Assembly (NCBI GenBank): GCA_963816855.1
Contig: CAWFMA010000003.1
Span: forward strand, 248,001-312,000
Origin: DASTFP01 sp963816855
GTDB taxonomy: Bacteria; Verrucomicrobiota; Verrucomicrobiia; Chthoniobacterales; Terrimicrobiaceae
Direction of reading: 5' to 3'
DNA length: 64,000 nt
Shown here: piece by piece, positions 20,077-29,472 of the stretch
Numbering within the stretch: the first letter of the stretch is position 1
How the letters are laid out: every line of letters starts with the position of its first letter
Notes under the pieces: model-generated
The model's input: only the letters and a program-made list of their open reading frames with translations
The model's database searches: none
Told to the model about the DNA's origin: nothing
Made by a program: the position numbers and the translations under genes

Positions 20077-20718
20077 GATCCGTGGCGTTTTATTAGCGTC
20101 CAGAAAACGCTGGCATTTATTCCGTCCGGATAGAGTGTCCTGACATGGTAATTGGGCGTTCCGGGGATCTAAAGGGGAAAAGCTACGGTTGGAAACTATT
20201 CCACCGTGAAGACGCCGAGCGCCTAATTATCGATACATCCGGGCGGATAATTATCGATATGTGATAGGGTAGCATCTTGGTTCTAAAGAATACGAGCGGA
20301 TTCAGTGAACTTGCGGTCTTGTTTATCTTCTACCCCCCTCCGCTGCGCAAACATCGGGCCGCAATTCTCAGTCACCAATCCGCAGAAGTTCCTGCCACTG
20401 CCGAATGTCCCCCTTGAAGCCCATGTTTTCGGCGACCTGAAACCGGTGCACCGCTCGATCTGCTTGCTTCCTGCACCTTTGTCGAAAGTCAGGTTCGCCC
20501 TGATTGTTTTATCAGGTTTTCTAGATGCGATTCTCCGGTTAGAAAACTGACCGTGACCGCTGAAGTTCTTCATATTCCCTGAGATACGCAAATAGACCGC
20601 TTGTCACAAATCGGCGTCGACAGCTTCAGTTATCCGTTATTACGCGATCCACAGACAGCGTCTGAGGCCCATTCAACATTCTTTTTGACATGTTCGTCAC
20701 ATTGTTTACTCGAGAGCA
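20077..20718. other. Intergenic region upstream of the secreted DUF4082 gene
   Basis: No convincing gene. It contains the tandem motif annotated at 20224-20259. Short frames near 20300-20590 exist on both strands and are mutually overlapping, so neither is favoured. Confidence 0.4.
20224..20259. repeat. Two 12-bp direct repeats 24 bp apart
   Basis: TAATTATCGATA occurs at 20224-20235 and 20248-20259. The 24-bp spacing is a little over two helical turns and the repeat contains the palindrome TATCGATA, so paired regulator binding sites are possible. The nearest downstream gene begins about 460 bp away. Confidence 0.4.
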
Positions 20719-23700
20719 ATGAGCCGACCCCCCAAGTGGCTGCTCGAATCCAACCAAACTATGAGTGGAGTGGGGCCAAATGCATGTTCAAAGGCAGGTG
20801 TTTCGATCGGGATCGTTGCTCGATTGCTTTCGTATTTTCTTCTGCTTCTAGCCTCTGCCCGCTGTGTCCTTGCTCAGTCGAATCCGATTGTTGTCGAGAA
20901 CGCTAAACCAGGCAATCCGCCCAGCCAGTGGGATATTAGTGGTTCTGGTGACCCCAGCATTCAGGGGTTTGCGACCGACATAAGCGTCAATCGGGGGCAG
21001 ACGATTCGATTCAAGGTAAAAACCAACGCGACGAACTACCGCTTGGATATCTACCGGCTTGGCTATTACGGCGGTTCCGGCGCGAGACTGGTCGCCGGAA
21101 ATGTATTGCCTACGGCTTCTCTTCCTCAGAACCAGCCCAACCCGATTGCGGATAGTTCCACCGGATTGATTGATTGCGGAAATTGGGCCGAATCCGCATC
21201 CTGGCCGGTTCCTGCAAGCGCGACCTCCGGCGTTTACGTCGCCAAACTGATCCGGGCTGACACCAGCGGCGCAAGCCACATTATCTTTATCGTGCGTGAT
21301 GATGCTGGCTCGTCTGAGCTCCTTTTCCAGACTTCGGATACCACCTGGCAAGCCTACAACAGCTACGGAGGAAACAGCCTTTACGTCGGCTCGCCAGCAG
21401 GGCGCGCCTACAAAGTCAGCTATAATCGCCCCGATATCTCACGTGGTGGTCCCTTCTTTGGTTCGTTGTTTGTAGCTGAGTATCCTATGATTCGCTGGTT
21501 GGAGGCGAATGGCTATAATGTTTCCTATACGACCGGCGTGGACAGTGATCGTCGTGGCAACCTTCTGAGGAATCACAAAGTCTTTCTTTCCGTCGGCCAT
21601 GATGAATATTGGTCGGGAACGCAACGGGCCAACGTCGAATCGGCCCGCAACGCGGGTGTGCATCTCGCATTTTTCAGCGGCAATGAGGTGTTTTGGAAGA
21701 CGCGCTGGGAATCCTCGATTGACGGATCGGGAACACCTTACCGAACCTTGGTTTGCTATAAGGAAACCCATGCCAACGCGAAAATTGATCCGACCTCAAC
21801 TTGGACGGGAACATGGCGCGATCCTCGATTTACTCAGCCCCCCAATGGTGGATCGCCGGAGAATGCACTTACCGGCACGATTTTCGGCGTTAACGCTCCA
21901 AGTGCGGAGTCCATCACGGTTCCTGCGGCTTACGGGAAGCACCGATTTTGGCGCAACACCAGCGTCGCCACGCTCACTTCTGGTCAAAGTGCGGTCTTTG
22001 CTCCCGGCACGCTTGGCTTTGAGTGGGACCAATCGCCCTACAACGGATTCCAACCTCAAGCATTGATGCGCGTGTCATCCGCGACCGTTAGCGTCCCCTC
22101 ACTGCTTCAGGATTACGGCTCAACTTATGCTCTTGGGCAGGCGACACACAGCCTCTCCTTGTATCGTCACAGTAGTGGCGCTCTTGTGTTTGGCGCGGGA
22201 ACGGTTCAGTGGGCCTGGGGATTGGACTCGGTGCACGATGACGGCTCGGCTGCCGCCGATCCCCGTCTCCAGCAGGCAATGGTGAACCTGTTGGCGGATA
22301 TGGGGTCCCAGCCAGCCACTCTACAAGGCCGGCCTAACAGCTGCAACGGCCTCCAGTGACTTTACTGCTCCGAGTTCAACCATTCAGACCCCTGCGCTTC
22401 AAGTTGGTACTCAAGCGCTTATTACGGGTACTGCGGGCGTTCTTCCTGGTAACCCAGCTTGGGGAGTGGAAGTTTCAACCGATGGAAACACGTGGTACCC
22501 TGCGGTCGGTCCCGCAGCCGGTCAGACAAGTTGGAGCTTTGCCTGGACTCCGGCGGTACCCGGCTCCGTGACAATCAAGAGCAGAGCTTTTGATGACAGC
22601 GGCAATTTGCAGACTCCAGGGCCTGGAGTCACCGTCTCCGTGGCAGCGAGCCAGCAGCCGACTATCTGGCCAAGCAGCGCGGCACCCTCGATTGTCGACC
22701 AGGGCCCGGACAAGCCTGTCGCGTTGGGGGTGAAGTTTTACTCCGAAGTGGGGGGGACGATTAAAGGAATTCGGTTCTACAAGTCCCTTGCCAACACAGG
22801 CACCCACGTGGGGAATCTCTGGTCGAGCACGGGCACGTTGCTGGCGACGACCACCTTCACGAACGAGACTGCATCGGGATGGCAGCAGGCAAACTTTACG
22901 ACGCCGGTGCCGATCAACTCGTCCACGATTTATGTGGCCTCTTACCACGCCAACACCGGACACTACAGCTACAATGCCAACTATTTCTCCACTAACAGGG
23001 ACAATTCGCCCCTGCACGCGCCCCTAAGCGGTGGGTCGTGGGGGGGGAATGGCGTCTACGCCTACGGTGGGAGCAGCAGTTTCCCCAACCAGACCTTTAA
23101 TGCAAACAACTACTGGGTAGACGTGATGTTGCAGGCCGGACCCGTGGACCCCGGGCCGCTTTCGATCACAACAAGTTCTTTGCCGAACGCGGTGCTGAAC
23201 ACAGCCTACTCGGCTACTCTCGCGGGAAGTGGTGGAGCGCTCCCCTACAGCTGGACGATTGCCAGTGGGTCATTGCCGACCGGTCTGAACTTGAGCGGGA
23301 GTGGAGTGATCAGCGGAACCCCAACAGTGGCCGGTTTGTACAACTTCACGGTGCGTTTACGCGATTCCAGCAATCCGGTGCAGACAGTCACGAGAGCGTT
23401 GAGCATCACCGTTGCCAGTGCTGCACCTGTAACCATCTGGTCGAGCAGTACCGTGCCAGGACTCGTGGACAGTGGCCCAGACAGTGCGGTGCAACTCGGC
23501 GTGAAATTCCGCTCCGACGTCGCGGGAACCATTCGCGGGATCCGATTCTACAAGGCAGCTGCGAACACGGGCACTCACGTTGCGAGCCTTGGTCGAGCAC
23601 GGGCACGCGGCTGGCTACAGCCAACTTCACGAATGAGACAGCGTCAGGGTGGCAGCAAGTAAACTTTGCAACTCCAGTTGCAATTAACGCCAATACAACT

Positions 23701-24000
23701 TATGTGGCTTCCTACCACACGACCACCGGTCACTACAGCATCGACACAAACTTCTTCTCGACTAATGGTGTGGATAATCCGCCATTGCATGCTCTGGCCA
23801 GCGGGGCCTCGGGCGGAAATGGAGTCTTTCGCTACGGCGCGAACAGCGCCTTCCCCGACCAGACCTTCAATGCCGCCAACTACTGGGTAGACGTGGTATT
23901 CCAGGCTGGGGCAGGGGCTAGCCAAGCCGCGGCTACGCCCACCTCCACACCAAGCCTCCGGTCAGCCTCCTCGACTAAGTCTGGCGAGCCGCCGCCGTAA
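20719..24000 (+). pseudogene. Large secreted N,N-dimethylformamidase-like / DUF4082 protein, two frameshifts
   Basis: Three frames form one protein of about 1,090 residues. Part 1 (20719-22359) has a signal peptide (SYFLLLLASARCVLA) and a domain resembling the beta subunit of N,N-dimethylformamidase: YRLGYYGGSGARL, TDTTWQAYNSYGGNSLY-like and VFLSVGHDEYWS, FFSGNEVFWK. Part 2 (about 22335-23590) has an Ig-like segment, a DUF4082 domain (TIWPSSAAPSIVDQGPD ... NNYWVDVMLQ) and a putative Ig domain (SLPNAVLNTAYSATLAGSGG). Part 3 is a second DUF4082 domain. Frames change near 22335 (GG where G is expected) and near 23588 (one T missing in AGCCTTGGTCG). The peptide continues sensibly across both points, so these may be sequencing errors. 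Whether the amidase fold is active is unknown. Confidence 0.8.
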
Positions 24001-24303
24001 ACAGTCCACTTCATTCAGGTAAAGGCGTCGCTGAGCTTCGAAAACTCGAGATCGCCGTGGCCAATCTAATAAGAACTATAGAGTTGTTTACACACGCTGA
24101 TTTAGGGCTAGACAACTTCAGAATATTGGCGAACTCTGCGAAAACTCGACGAGCAGAAGGGCTTCCGCCTTCTCAACGCTTTCGGTGTGTCTTAGGTGCA
24201 TAGGCGAGACTGATCACCGGCCTGCGGTTTCCGGATCAACCCTTACCAGGTCGCTGGCTACCGCCGATAATGCTCATGAACGCGAGCTCTTGGCTCTGGG
24301 ATT

Positions 24304-24663
24304 GTGGTTACCGCACGAGCCGGAAAACGCTATGGCACGCGGCTCGCCGTGTTGGCTACTCCGGTCCACGCCGACGGTCGAAGACACTGCCATCACAGTT
24401 GGAGCGGCGGACATGGCTACTATCGCGGTTGGAATGGAGGCTATCACAATTGTGGCTATGGGTATTACCGACCGTATTATCGGCCGGTTTACTATTATCC
24501 GGCTCCTTGCTACCGCCCCGCTTATTACAGCGCGGCCCCGGCGTTCTTTTTTTGGGTTTGGATTCCGCTGACCTCCCCCGGACTGCTGCTGAATCAGGGA
24601 ATGGTCGAACGGCTTCTTGACTTCTTCTACGGGCGAACCCTCCCAGATGCGAATCGCCTTTGA
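24304..24663 (+). CDS. Gly/Tyr/His-rich small protein, possibly frameshifted at its start
   Basis: A 119-residue frame whose middle is strikingly Tyr-rich: HSWSGGHGYYRGWNGGYHN, then YYRPYYRPVYYYPAPCYRPA, then a hydrophobic AAPAFFFWVW. Such low-complexity Gly-Tyr-Pro segments occur in small exported or surface proteins. A signal peptide is expected but is not in this frame; the in-frame start is a GTG, and a leader may lie in another frame. Reality is supported only by the biased composition. Confidence 0.4.
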   Translation: MVTARAGKRYGTRLAVLATPVHADGRRHCHHSWSGGHGYYRGWNGGYHNCGYGYYRPYYRPVYYYPAPCYRPAYYSAAPAFFFWVWIPLTSPGLLLNQGMVERLLDFFYGRTLPDANRL

Positions 24664-25101
24664 CAGAGCGCTATTACCGGCGTGAATCGGAAGTTTAGAC
24701 TCTGACGTAGCTCCCTTCGCCAAAAGCCATCCCTGGCCTTCCGGCACTTTGCAGGATCGTAGATGTCGTGGATCAAAGCCGCAATGCATGACTAAAATGC
24801 GGTTCTCTGTCCTTCTTACGCGCGATCACGGAGACCACCGAAAGACATCGGCGAATCTGAACGCATGCCGACTCGGGGCGCAGCCGGCAATCGCTCAGAT
24901 CCCGTTCGAGACCGTTCGCAATTATTACCGCAAGCAGATCGACAATCTCAAAGAGCTAGAAACACTTGGTGCCTATCGGACCTGAAGTCCTGCCGTATCT
25001 ACGGTGACTGAAAACTGACCTTCGGCCTGCCCCCAGAAATGCATGAGCCAAGAGACAGCAAGATGAGGAAAGCGCAGCGGAACGTTTTAGGAGTGGCGAT
25101 C
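24664..25101. other. Gap with one weak frame
   Basis: Around 24870-24985 the plus strand reads LGAQPAIAQIPFETVRNYYR and then KQIDNLKELETLGAYRT, which looks like a protein C-terminus, but nothing upstream supports a full gene. Probably a remnant. Confidence 0.35.
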
Positions 25102-25980
25102 CTACTCTTGGAAAACCACATCTACCCAGTAGTTGCTAGAATTCCACGACTGGTTAGGAAAGGCGCTGTTCGCGCCGTAGGAATAAACACCGTTGGAATT
25201 TGACGAGGTGCTTGGCAGTGCGTGCAGAGGAAGATTGTCTTCGCCGGCTGCCGCCGAAAAGTAGTTGAGATCGCCGCTGTAGTGACCGGAATCGCAATGA
25301 TATGAGGCGACGTATACTGTGTTCGCATTGATCGGTACTGGCGTCGCGAAATTCACCTGCTGCCATCCTGAGGCTGTCTCGCCGTTGAACGTAGCGGCAG
25401 CAAGAAGCGCGCCCGAGTTCGTCCATAGATTGCCAACATGCCTGCCAGTGTTGGCAACTGCTTTGTAGAAGCGAATGCCGTTTATCTTTCCGGCAACATC
25501 CGAGCGAAACTTCACTCCAAGTTCCACGGGCTGATCTGGCCCGGCGTCTGCGACTTGGGGAACATCCGTGTTCTTCCAGATGCTCACTACTTCTGAAGGT
25601 CCGCCGGGCCCGGCTGTTGTGTAGGAAACTTGATTCGAGGGCTGGCTCTCAAGTCCTGCGGAATTGTAGGCGACAACCGTGAAGTAATATATTGTTGCGT
25701 CGTTCAGGTTCGAGACCGTCCTGTTTGTTGTTTTTCCCACATCAATGGATTGGCTTGGATTTGCGCTCGTTGTTCCGTAGCGCAGCCTATAGCCAGCGAT
25801 GGTACTATCGGAACTGGCGTCCCAGGCTAGAGTGCAATTCTGAACTGCCAAACAAGGCGAAAGCGCGACCAAAAGCACTGAGGCGATCACAGCGCAGAAC
25901 GTGCTCAAGGAGGTAATATGAAGATTTCGGAATCCGGTGCCACATGCTGGCTTCGCTGAAAAGAGGGGGTTCTTGTTCAT
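25102..25980 (-). CDS. Secreted fibronectin-III / DUF4082 protein
   Basis: A 292-residue exported protein. A signal peptide occupies about the first 45 residues (STFCAVIASVLLVALSPCLA). Residues about 48-125 form a fibronectin type III domain (CTLAWDASSDSTIAGYRLRYG ... YNSAGLESQPSNQVSYTT). Residues about 135-290 are a DUF4082 domain (VSIWKNTDVPQVADAGPDQP, GIRFYKAVANTGRHVGNLW, TASGWQQVNFATPVPINANT, SSNYWVDVVFQ). It is closely similar to the two DUF4082 domains of the large convergent gene at 20.7-24 kb, so the pair probably arose by local duplication. DUF4082 is found in secreted carbohydrate-associated proteins; the ligand is unknown. Confidence 0.85.
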   Translation of the reverse strand: MNKNPLFSAKPACGTGFRNLHITSLSTFCAVIASVLLVALSPCLAVQNCTLAWDASSDSTIAGYRLRYGTTSANPSQSIDVGKTTNRTVSNLNDATIYYFTVVAYNSAGLESQPSNQVSYTTAGPGGPSEVVSIWKNTDVPQVADAGPDQPVELGVKFRSDVAGKINGIRFYKAVANTGRHVGNLWTNSGALLAAATFNGETASGWQQVNFATPVPINANTVYVASYHCDSGHYSGDLNYFSAAAGEDNLPLHALPSTSSNSNGVYSYGANSAFPNQSWNSSNYWVDVVFQE

Positions 25981-26149
25981 GATAAGGTCTTTGCGGGATT
26001 TCCACCTTTAAACGGTATGCGAGACATCGCAACCCGAAAGTTGCAAGCTGCGGCTTGACATTGGCCTATGCTCTACTGCATCTTCTCATTGCCCGCTGCT
26101 GTAACAGCGGCCGCCAATTCTCAACCGGCTATCAACCGGACGGCGCATT

Positions 26150-26262
26150 ATGAAAAGAGAAAACAAGCCTGAGTTGGATACCGAGGACGGGTGATGCTGT
26201 CGCGGGAAAGGTTACAGCCTTCCAACTCAGGCTTTTTCGATTCACATGAAAAGAGAAAGCAA
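26150..26262 (+). repeat. 17-bp direct repeat flanking hairpin element 1
   Basis: ATGAAAAGAGAAAACAA (26150-26166) and ATGAAAAGAGAAAGCAA (26246-26262) differ at one base. The second is the start of the downstream gene (MKRES); the first opens a 14-codon reading frame (MKRENKPELDTEDG*) that runs into the hairpin. The arrangement looks like duplication of a gene start with the hairpin lodged between the copies. Confidence 0.7.
26165..26234 (+). ncRNA. Hairpin element 1 with conserved core
   Basis: A perfect 14-bp stem (AAGCCTGAGTTGGA at 26165-26178, TCCAACTCAGGCTT at 26221-26234) encloses a 42-nt loop and is followed by a short T-run, so it could also end transcription. The loop and first bases of the 3' arm carry a 37-nt core (26185-26221) that recurs at 27842-27878 with 31 identities, including the 15-mer GTCGCGGGAAAGGTT. 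Within the core GCTGT/ACAGC can form an inner stem. The outer stems of the two copies are unrelated in sequence yet each self-complementary, as expected of a structured RNA. It matches no RNA family I can name. Confidence 0.5.
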
Positions 26263-26815
26263 AACTAGCAGCGTAATTCCTCCAACCGTGGCCGACCGGC
26301 TTGATGGTCTGGGCAGTATAACGTTCGAGCGCTTAAAGACGCCAAGTATCGACGATCTGATTGAAAGCCAGATAGAAAACATCGAGGGGTGGGATTTTGA
26401 TGATTCCAACGGAGTTCTCGATCCTGCGGCCTTATGGGACATTCATTGCAATCTCGCGATCATCACCATTCTGGCTGAACACCGAGCGTCACAGCCCGAC
26501 ACTTCGTTTCCGATGAGGACAACCGTCAACATATCGGAAGAGCTAGCAGGCAACGCAAAAACAGTTGCCCGCCTGCTCGGTTATTCGGAGGAGAATATTG
26601 GTAAGGTCGTTGAGTCATACGCCGACTGGGAGATCGAGGCGATGGCAAATGACCCCGACCACTTGATTCGAGAGCTTGGCGACCTTGTTTGGGAAGACAG
26701 GGAAGAGAGCCAGGGAGTGGCCCAGCGAGTAATAGAACATGCTGGCCTTGACGCCGGGACTCTCCAGGTTGTCGAATGCCAAAGGGGGTGGACCATTGCC
26801 CCCGTAAGGGGCTGA
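26246..26815 (+). CDS. Hypothetical acidic protein
   Basis: A 189-residue soluble protein, not recognised. It is acidic and helix-rich, with many Asp/Glu-Leu segments (TPSIDDLIESQIENIEGWDF; HLIRELGDLVWEDREE). No signal peptide, membrane segment or catalytic motif is apparent. The start ATG at 26246 is followed by MKRESKTSS and lies 11 bp after the T-run of hairpin element 1, so that hairpin is well placed to control its expression. No ribosome binding site stands out, which again leaves room for control by RNA structure. Confidence 0.65.
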   Translation: MKRESKTSSVIPPTVADRLDGLGSITFERLKTPSIDDLIESQIENIEGWDFDDSNGVLDPAALWDIHCNLAIITILAEHRASQPDTSFPMRTTVNISEELAGNAKTVARLLGYSEENIGKVVESYADWEIEAMANDPDHLIRELGDLVWEDREESQGVAQRVIEHAGLDAGTLQVVECQRGWTIAPVRG

Positions 26816-26897
26816 CAAGCAACTAACCACCTCCTGCTTCTGCACGGGTCGCCAAATGGCTTTCAACACGAAAGAGGCCGCGTCCAAATAGGAGTAG

Positions 26898-27347
26898 CTA
26901 CAAGCGTCCCAGCATACTTTGCCGCTCTGTTCGACAGGCGTTGGTAAACTCGTGCCACGGATCGGTGGCCCCCCAGAGTTGTTGAAATTCTTGAAAGGTC
27001 ATCGGAGGGCGCTTGTAAGACTCGACGATGTCCTCAGCAACTTTCTCGGCGGCCGTTAAGACCCCTTCACTGCTGATCATCCGGATGCGGCCGACAAGCG
27101 AATACATCGTGATCAGCGAAGGCTGCTGGGACACGTCGTTGAGGGTTCGATTAATCGAGTCGAAATATAGGTTCCCCACTTCCTTGAGAAATTCGGAGTA
27201 AAGCTGTTCACGATTCGCTACGTCCTTCGCCAATATGTCACGGCGCATAGCGTACCGCTGATTGAGCATCGTCGTTGCGAAAGTGGATAGACCACCGACA
27301 GTCGAACCGAGGATGGCAGAAAGGGCGGCGATGATCGAACTATCCAT
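26898..27347 (-). CDS. Hypothetical protein with N-terminal membrane anchor
   Basis: A 149-residue protein. The first 25 residues (MDSSIIAALSAILGSTVGGL ...) form one membrane helix; the rest is a cytosolic helical domain (NREQLYSEFLKEVGNLYFDS ... LVGRIRMISSEGVLTAAEKVAEDI). The ATG at 27347 is chosen because the helix begins right there; the upstream frame is irregular. This single-anchor plus helical-bundle layout is seen in many proteins of unknown function, some beside defence or toxin genes. It lies between the two hairpin elements, on the opposite strand to its neighbours. Confidence 0.65.
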   Translation of the reverse strand: MDSSIIAALSAILGSTVGGLSTFATTMLNQRYAMRRDILAKDVANREQLYSEFLKEVGNLYFDSINRTLNDVSQQPSLITMYSLVGRIRMISSEGVLTAAEKVAEDIVESYKRPPMTFQEFQQLWGATDPWHEFTNACRTERQSMLGRL

Positions 27348-27679
27348 GGGTGACGGGGGAAATTTCGCTTTTTGAGAGCTTTCGCTAGGTAACAATGGCA
27401 CCATCGAGGCGACCTTCAATTCAAGAGCCAAATGAAGGTAGGTTGTTATCAGAGACGCCAATCTCGCCGCATCCACTGTCCCTGCGATGGCATCGTGTAA
27501 TTTCGCGATTTCCCGACGGGTCTGCCCTACGTTGGCATCAGGGAGGGCTTGACTCTAGGCACTCTTTACGCATCCTCATCTCAATGCTGTGCGCGGGGGT
27601 TTTCAAGCAGGGAAGGAGAAGATGCAATTCGATGATATTAAGCCAATAGCGTTTAAAGCTGTCTGGGTCTGGCTTGCAG

Positions 27680-27835
27680 ATGGGGACAAGAACGTTGGGC
27701 ATGTGGACCGGCGAGAAATGGTGGAGCGCCAAGGGCGAGATTACTCCGGCCAGATGGGAACTTGAAGTGAGGGAAAAGAAGACCAAGAAGCTGTTAAAAA
27801 AGCTTCATGATTTAGAAGAGAAAGAAGGCGCTTGA
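27680..27835 (+). CDS. Small basic helical protein (51 aa)
   Basis: A 51-residue frame (MGTRTLGMWTGEKWWSAKGE ...) followed by ITPARWELEVREKKTKKLLK and a charged tail ending in EEKEGA*. The first part is Trp-rich, the second a Lys/Glu helix or short coiled coil. Not recognised. The last codons and the stop form the 5' arm of hairpin element 2, so gene and hairpin overlap. Confidence 0.45.
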   Translation: MGTRTLGMWTGEKWWSAKGEITPARWELEVREKKTKKLLKKLHDLEEKEGA

Positions 27836-27890
27836 TGTCCTGGACGGGTCGTGCCGTCGCGGGAAAGGTTCTAGCCTACCGCACGCCTTC
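27824..27890 (+). ncRNA. Hairpin element 2 with conserved core
   Basis: GAAGGCG (27824-27830) and CGCCTTC (27884-27890) pair around a loop holding the same 37-nt core as hairpin element 1 (27842-27878; 31 of 37 identical). The GCYGTCGCGG part of the core can form a small stem in both copies, with Y changing from T to C opposite a G, so pairing is kept. The 5' arm overlaps the end of the small gene before it. No T-run follows, unlike element 1. Confidence 0.5.
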
Positions 27891-28282
27891 CTACACCCTC
27901 ACCCACACAGAGGCATTGCTCTTGATGTCGGCCCAGAGAGGCCGGTCGTTGTTCAGGTAAAGATGAGTGTTCGGCTCTGAAACGGTAAAACAACTCCCCG
28001 CCGTGGCTTACCCTGGATAAAACCGAGGGAGTTTAATTCGGGGCGCGCCAACTTGTATTGACATTCAAAACGCGTTAATGGCACCCTTCTAGCGCTTGGC
28101 AGGGCTAGGCCAGAAAACGGCACATGGCGTGGCTCGGAACAACCAGGCTAATACGGCTCGTTCTTGACAAGGGGCGGGCCGTAGTCTTCTTAAGGGGCTG
28201 CTATTACTTCCCCACCCAGAAGCCCGTGGCGACGCTCCTTGGGCTTGCTAGAACGTACCAATCAGTTCAGAATTTACGTTGT
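27891..28282. other. Gap without a supported gene
   Basis: No recognisable coding sequence or repeat. The promoter of the following lipoprotein gene should lie at its right end. Confidence 0.35.
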
Positions 28283-28489
28283 ATGAAAACCTCCCTCTCA
28301 TCTGTCCCCACTCAGCGGATCGCACGATCGCTCCTGCTCGTCTTGGCAGCCACTGCGGCTTGCACGTTTTTCTCCGCCTGCGTCGGCCACCAGGCTCGCG
28401 TCGAAAACAGACAGGAACGTAGGTCGGATCGACAGGAACGGCGAGAAAACCGCCGGGCAGATGGTAATCAAACGCAGCCGAGCCAATAA
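28283..28489 (+). CDS. Small Arg/Gln-rich lipoprotein
   Basis: A 68-residue precursor. The ATG at 28283 is chosen because a lipoprotein signal peptide follows at once: basic start, hydrophobic core ARSLLLVLAATAACTFF and lipobox FSAC at residues about 31-34. The mature part (about 35 residues) is very polar and repetitive (RQERRSDRQERRENRRA). It would be a short lipid-anchored basic peptide. Function unknown; such peptides occur as envelope or stress proteins. Confidence 0.65.
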   Translation: MKTSLSSVPTQRIARSLLLVLAATAACTFFSACVGHQARVENRQERRSDRQERRENRRADGNQTQPSQ

Positions 28490-29020
28490 CTAATAACCGA
28501 TCCCAGGAAAGGCCGGGAAATAAGTTGCTCCTTCAGCCTTAGCGTGCATTCCCAGATCTGCGCCTGAGTCATCACAGCCAGCCCCTCCGCCTCCAGTCGG
28601 GCTGACCCAGACATCCGCGAACTTCGATGGATTTCAAGGGACTTGTTATGACTTTACGTTATGACTTCGTGGTTTAACTGCGCATTGATTTACAGCAAGC
28701 GATTGGTAATAAACGAGTTCTTCTGGATCATGAATCGTAGTAAACTACCATCCGGTGGCATTGGTTCCCACCGTCCCTTCGGTCGTGTTTTGTCTGGTGG
28801 CCCTTTGGATGGGTCAACTGATTGCGCTGCAAGTCGTCCGCGAATGAAGACGTCCCTATGGCTGCCGTTCCCAACATGAAGGTTTTTTGGCCATGCATCT
28901 ACCTGAAGACGCATTGCTGAAGAATCTTTATTGGCGAACGGTATGGCATCGACCTCTTTGTGAAGCCATTGTCCTCAAGACGGCGCTGCCGCGAACGATG
29001 AACGCGGGTGGCATTCGCTC
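28490..29020. other. Gap with no supported gene
   Basis: No recognisable product. A short near-tandem repeat (TTATGACTT twice near 28645-28665) is present. Enolase coding remnants begin at its right end. Confidence 0.35.
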
Positions 29021-29394
29021 CCCCAGAAAACTCGGCAAGCGCATCCAACTCGTCGGTGACGACAACTTCATAACGACAAAACCTCACCGAGGCGCTCGAT
29101 TGCATTGCTAAGGCCAAGGAAACCCGCTAACAGCGTTCGGGAGAAACCGAAGACTCCTTCATCGCAGATTTTGCAATGGGAACTGCTGCAGGGCAGATCA
29201 AAACGGGTTCGCTAAACCGCTCGGAGCGAATTGCCAAATACAACCGCCTCCTCGCCATCGAAGATGAGCTGGAGGGCGAGGCGAGGTATGAAGGCAGCAG
29301 CTTCCCTTGGAAACAGGTGTCTAATGAATCGCCCGTTTCTGCGTCGGCAACAAAGGAGTCAAAAACGCAACGTCCTCTTTCTCGCAAACGGTGA
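29021..29394 (+). pseudogene. eno: Enolase C-terminal remnant
   Basis: Fragments of the enolase active-site half are readable: KLGKRIQLVGDDNFIT (the metal-ligand QLVGDD segment), then in another frame NLTEALDCIAKAKETR, then RSGETEDSFIADFAMGTAAG (the SHRSGETED loop) and QIKTGSLNRSERIAKYNRLL. Blocks between them are deleted and the N-terminal domain is absent. The last segment, 29176-29394, remains open but runs into unrelated residues after EGSSF. Enolase is an essential glycolytic enzyme, so a working copy must exist elsewhere. Confidence 0.8.
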
Positions 29395-29472
29395 GAGAGA
29401 TGTTCTTCGCTGGCTTCCTCCGCTCGCCCAATGAAAAAGTCCATCCTCGGTCAGGATCCTCAAGGTATGAAC

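Noticed and set aside
26165..27890. The two hairpin elements as integron attC sites
   Set aside because: The stem of element 1 contains GTTGGA and TCCAAC, but in the order GTT...AAC; attC needs RYYYAAC first and GTTRRRY last. No integron integrase is visible.
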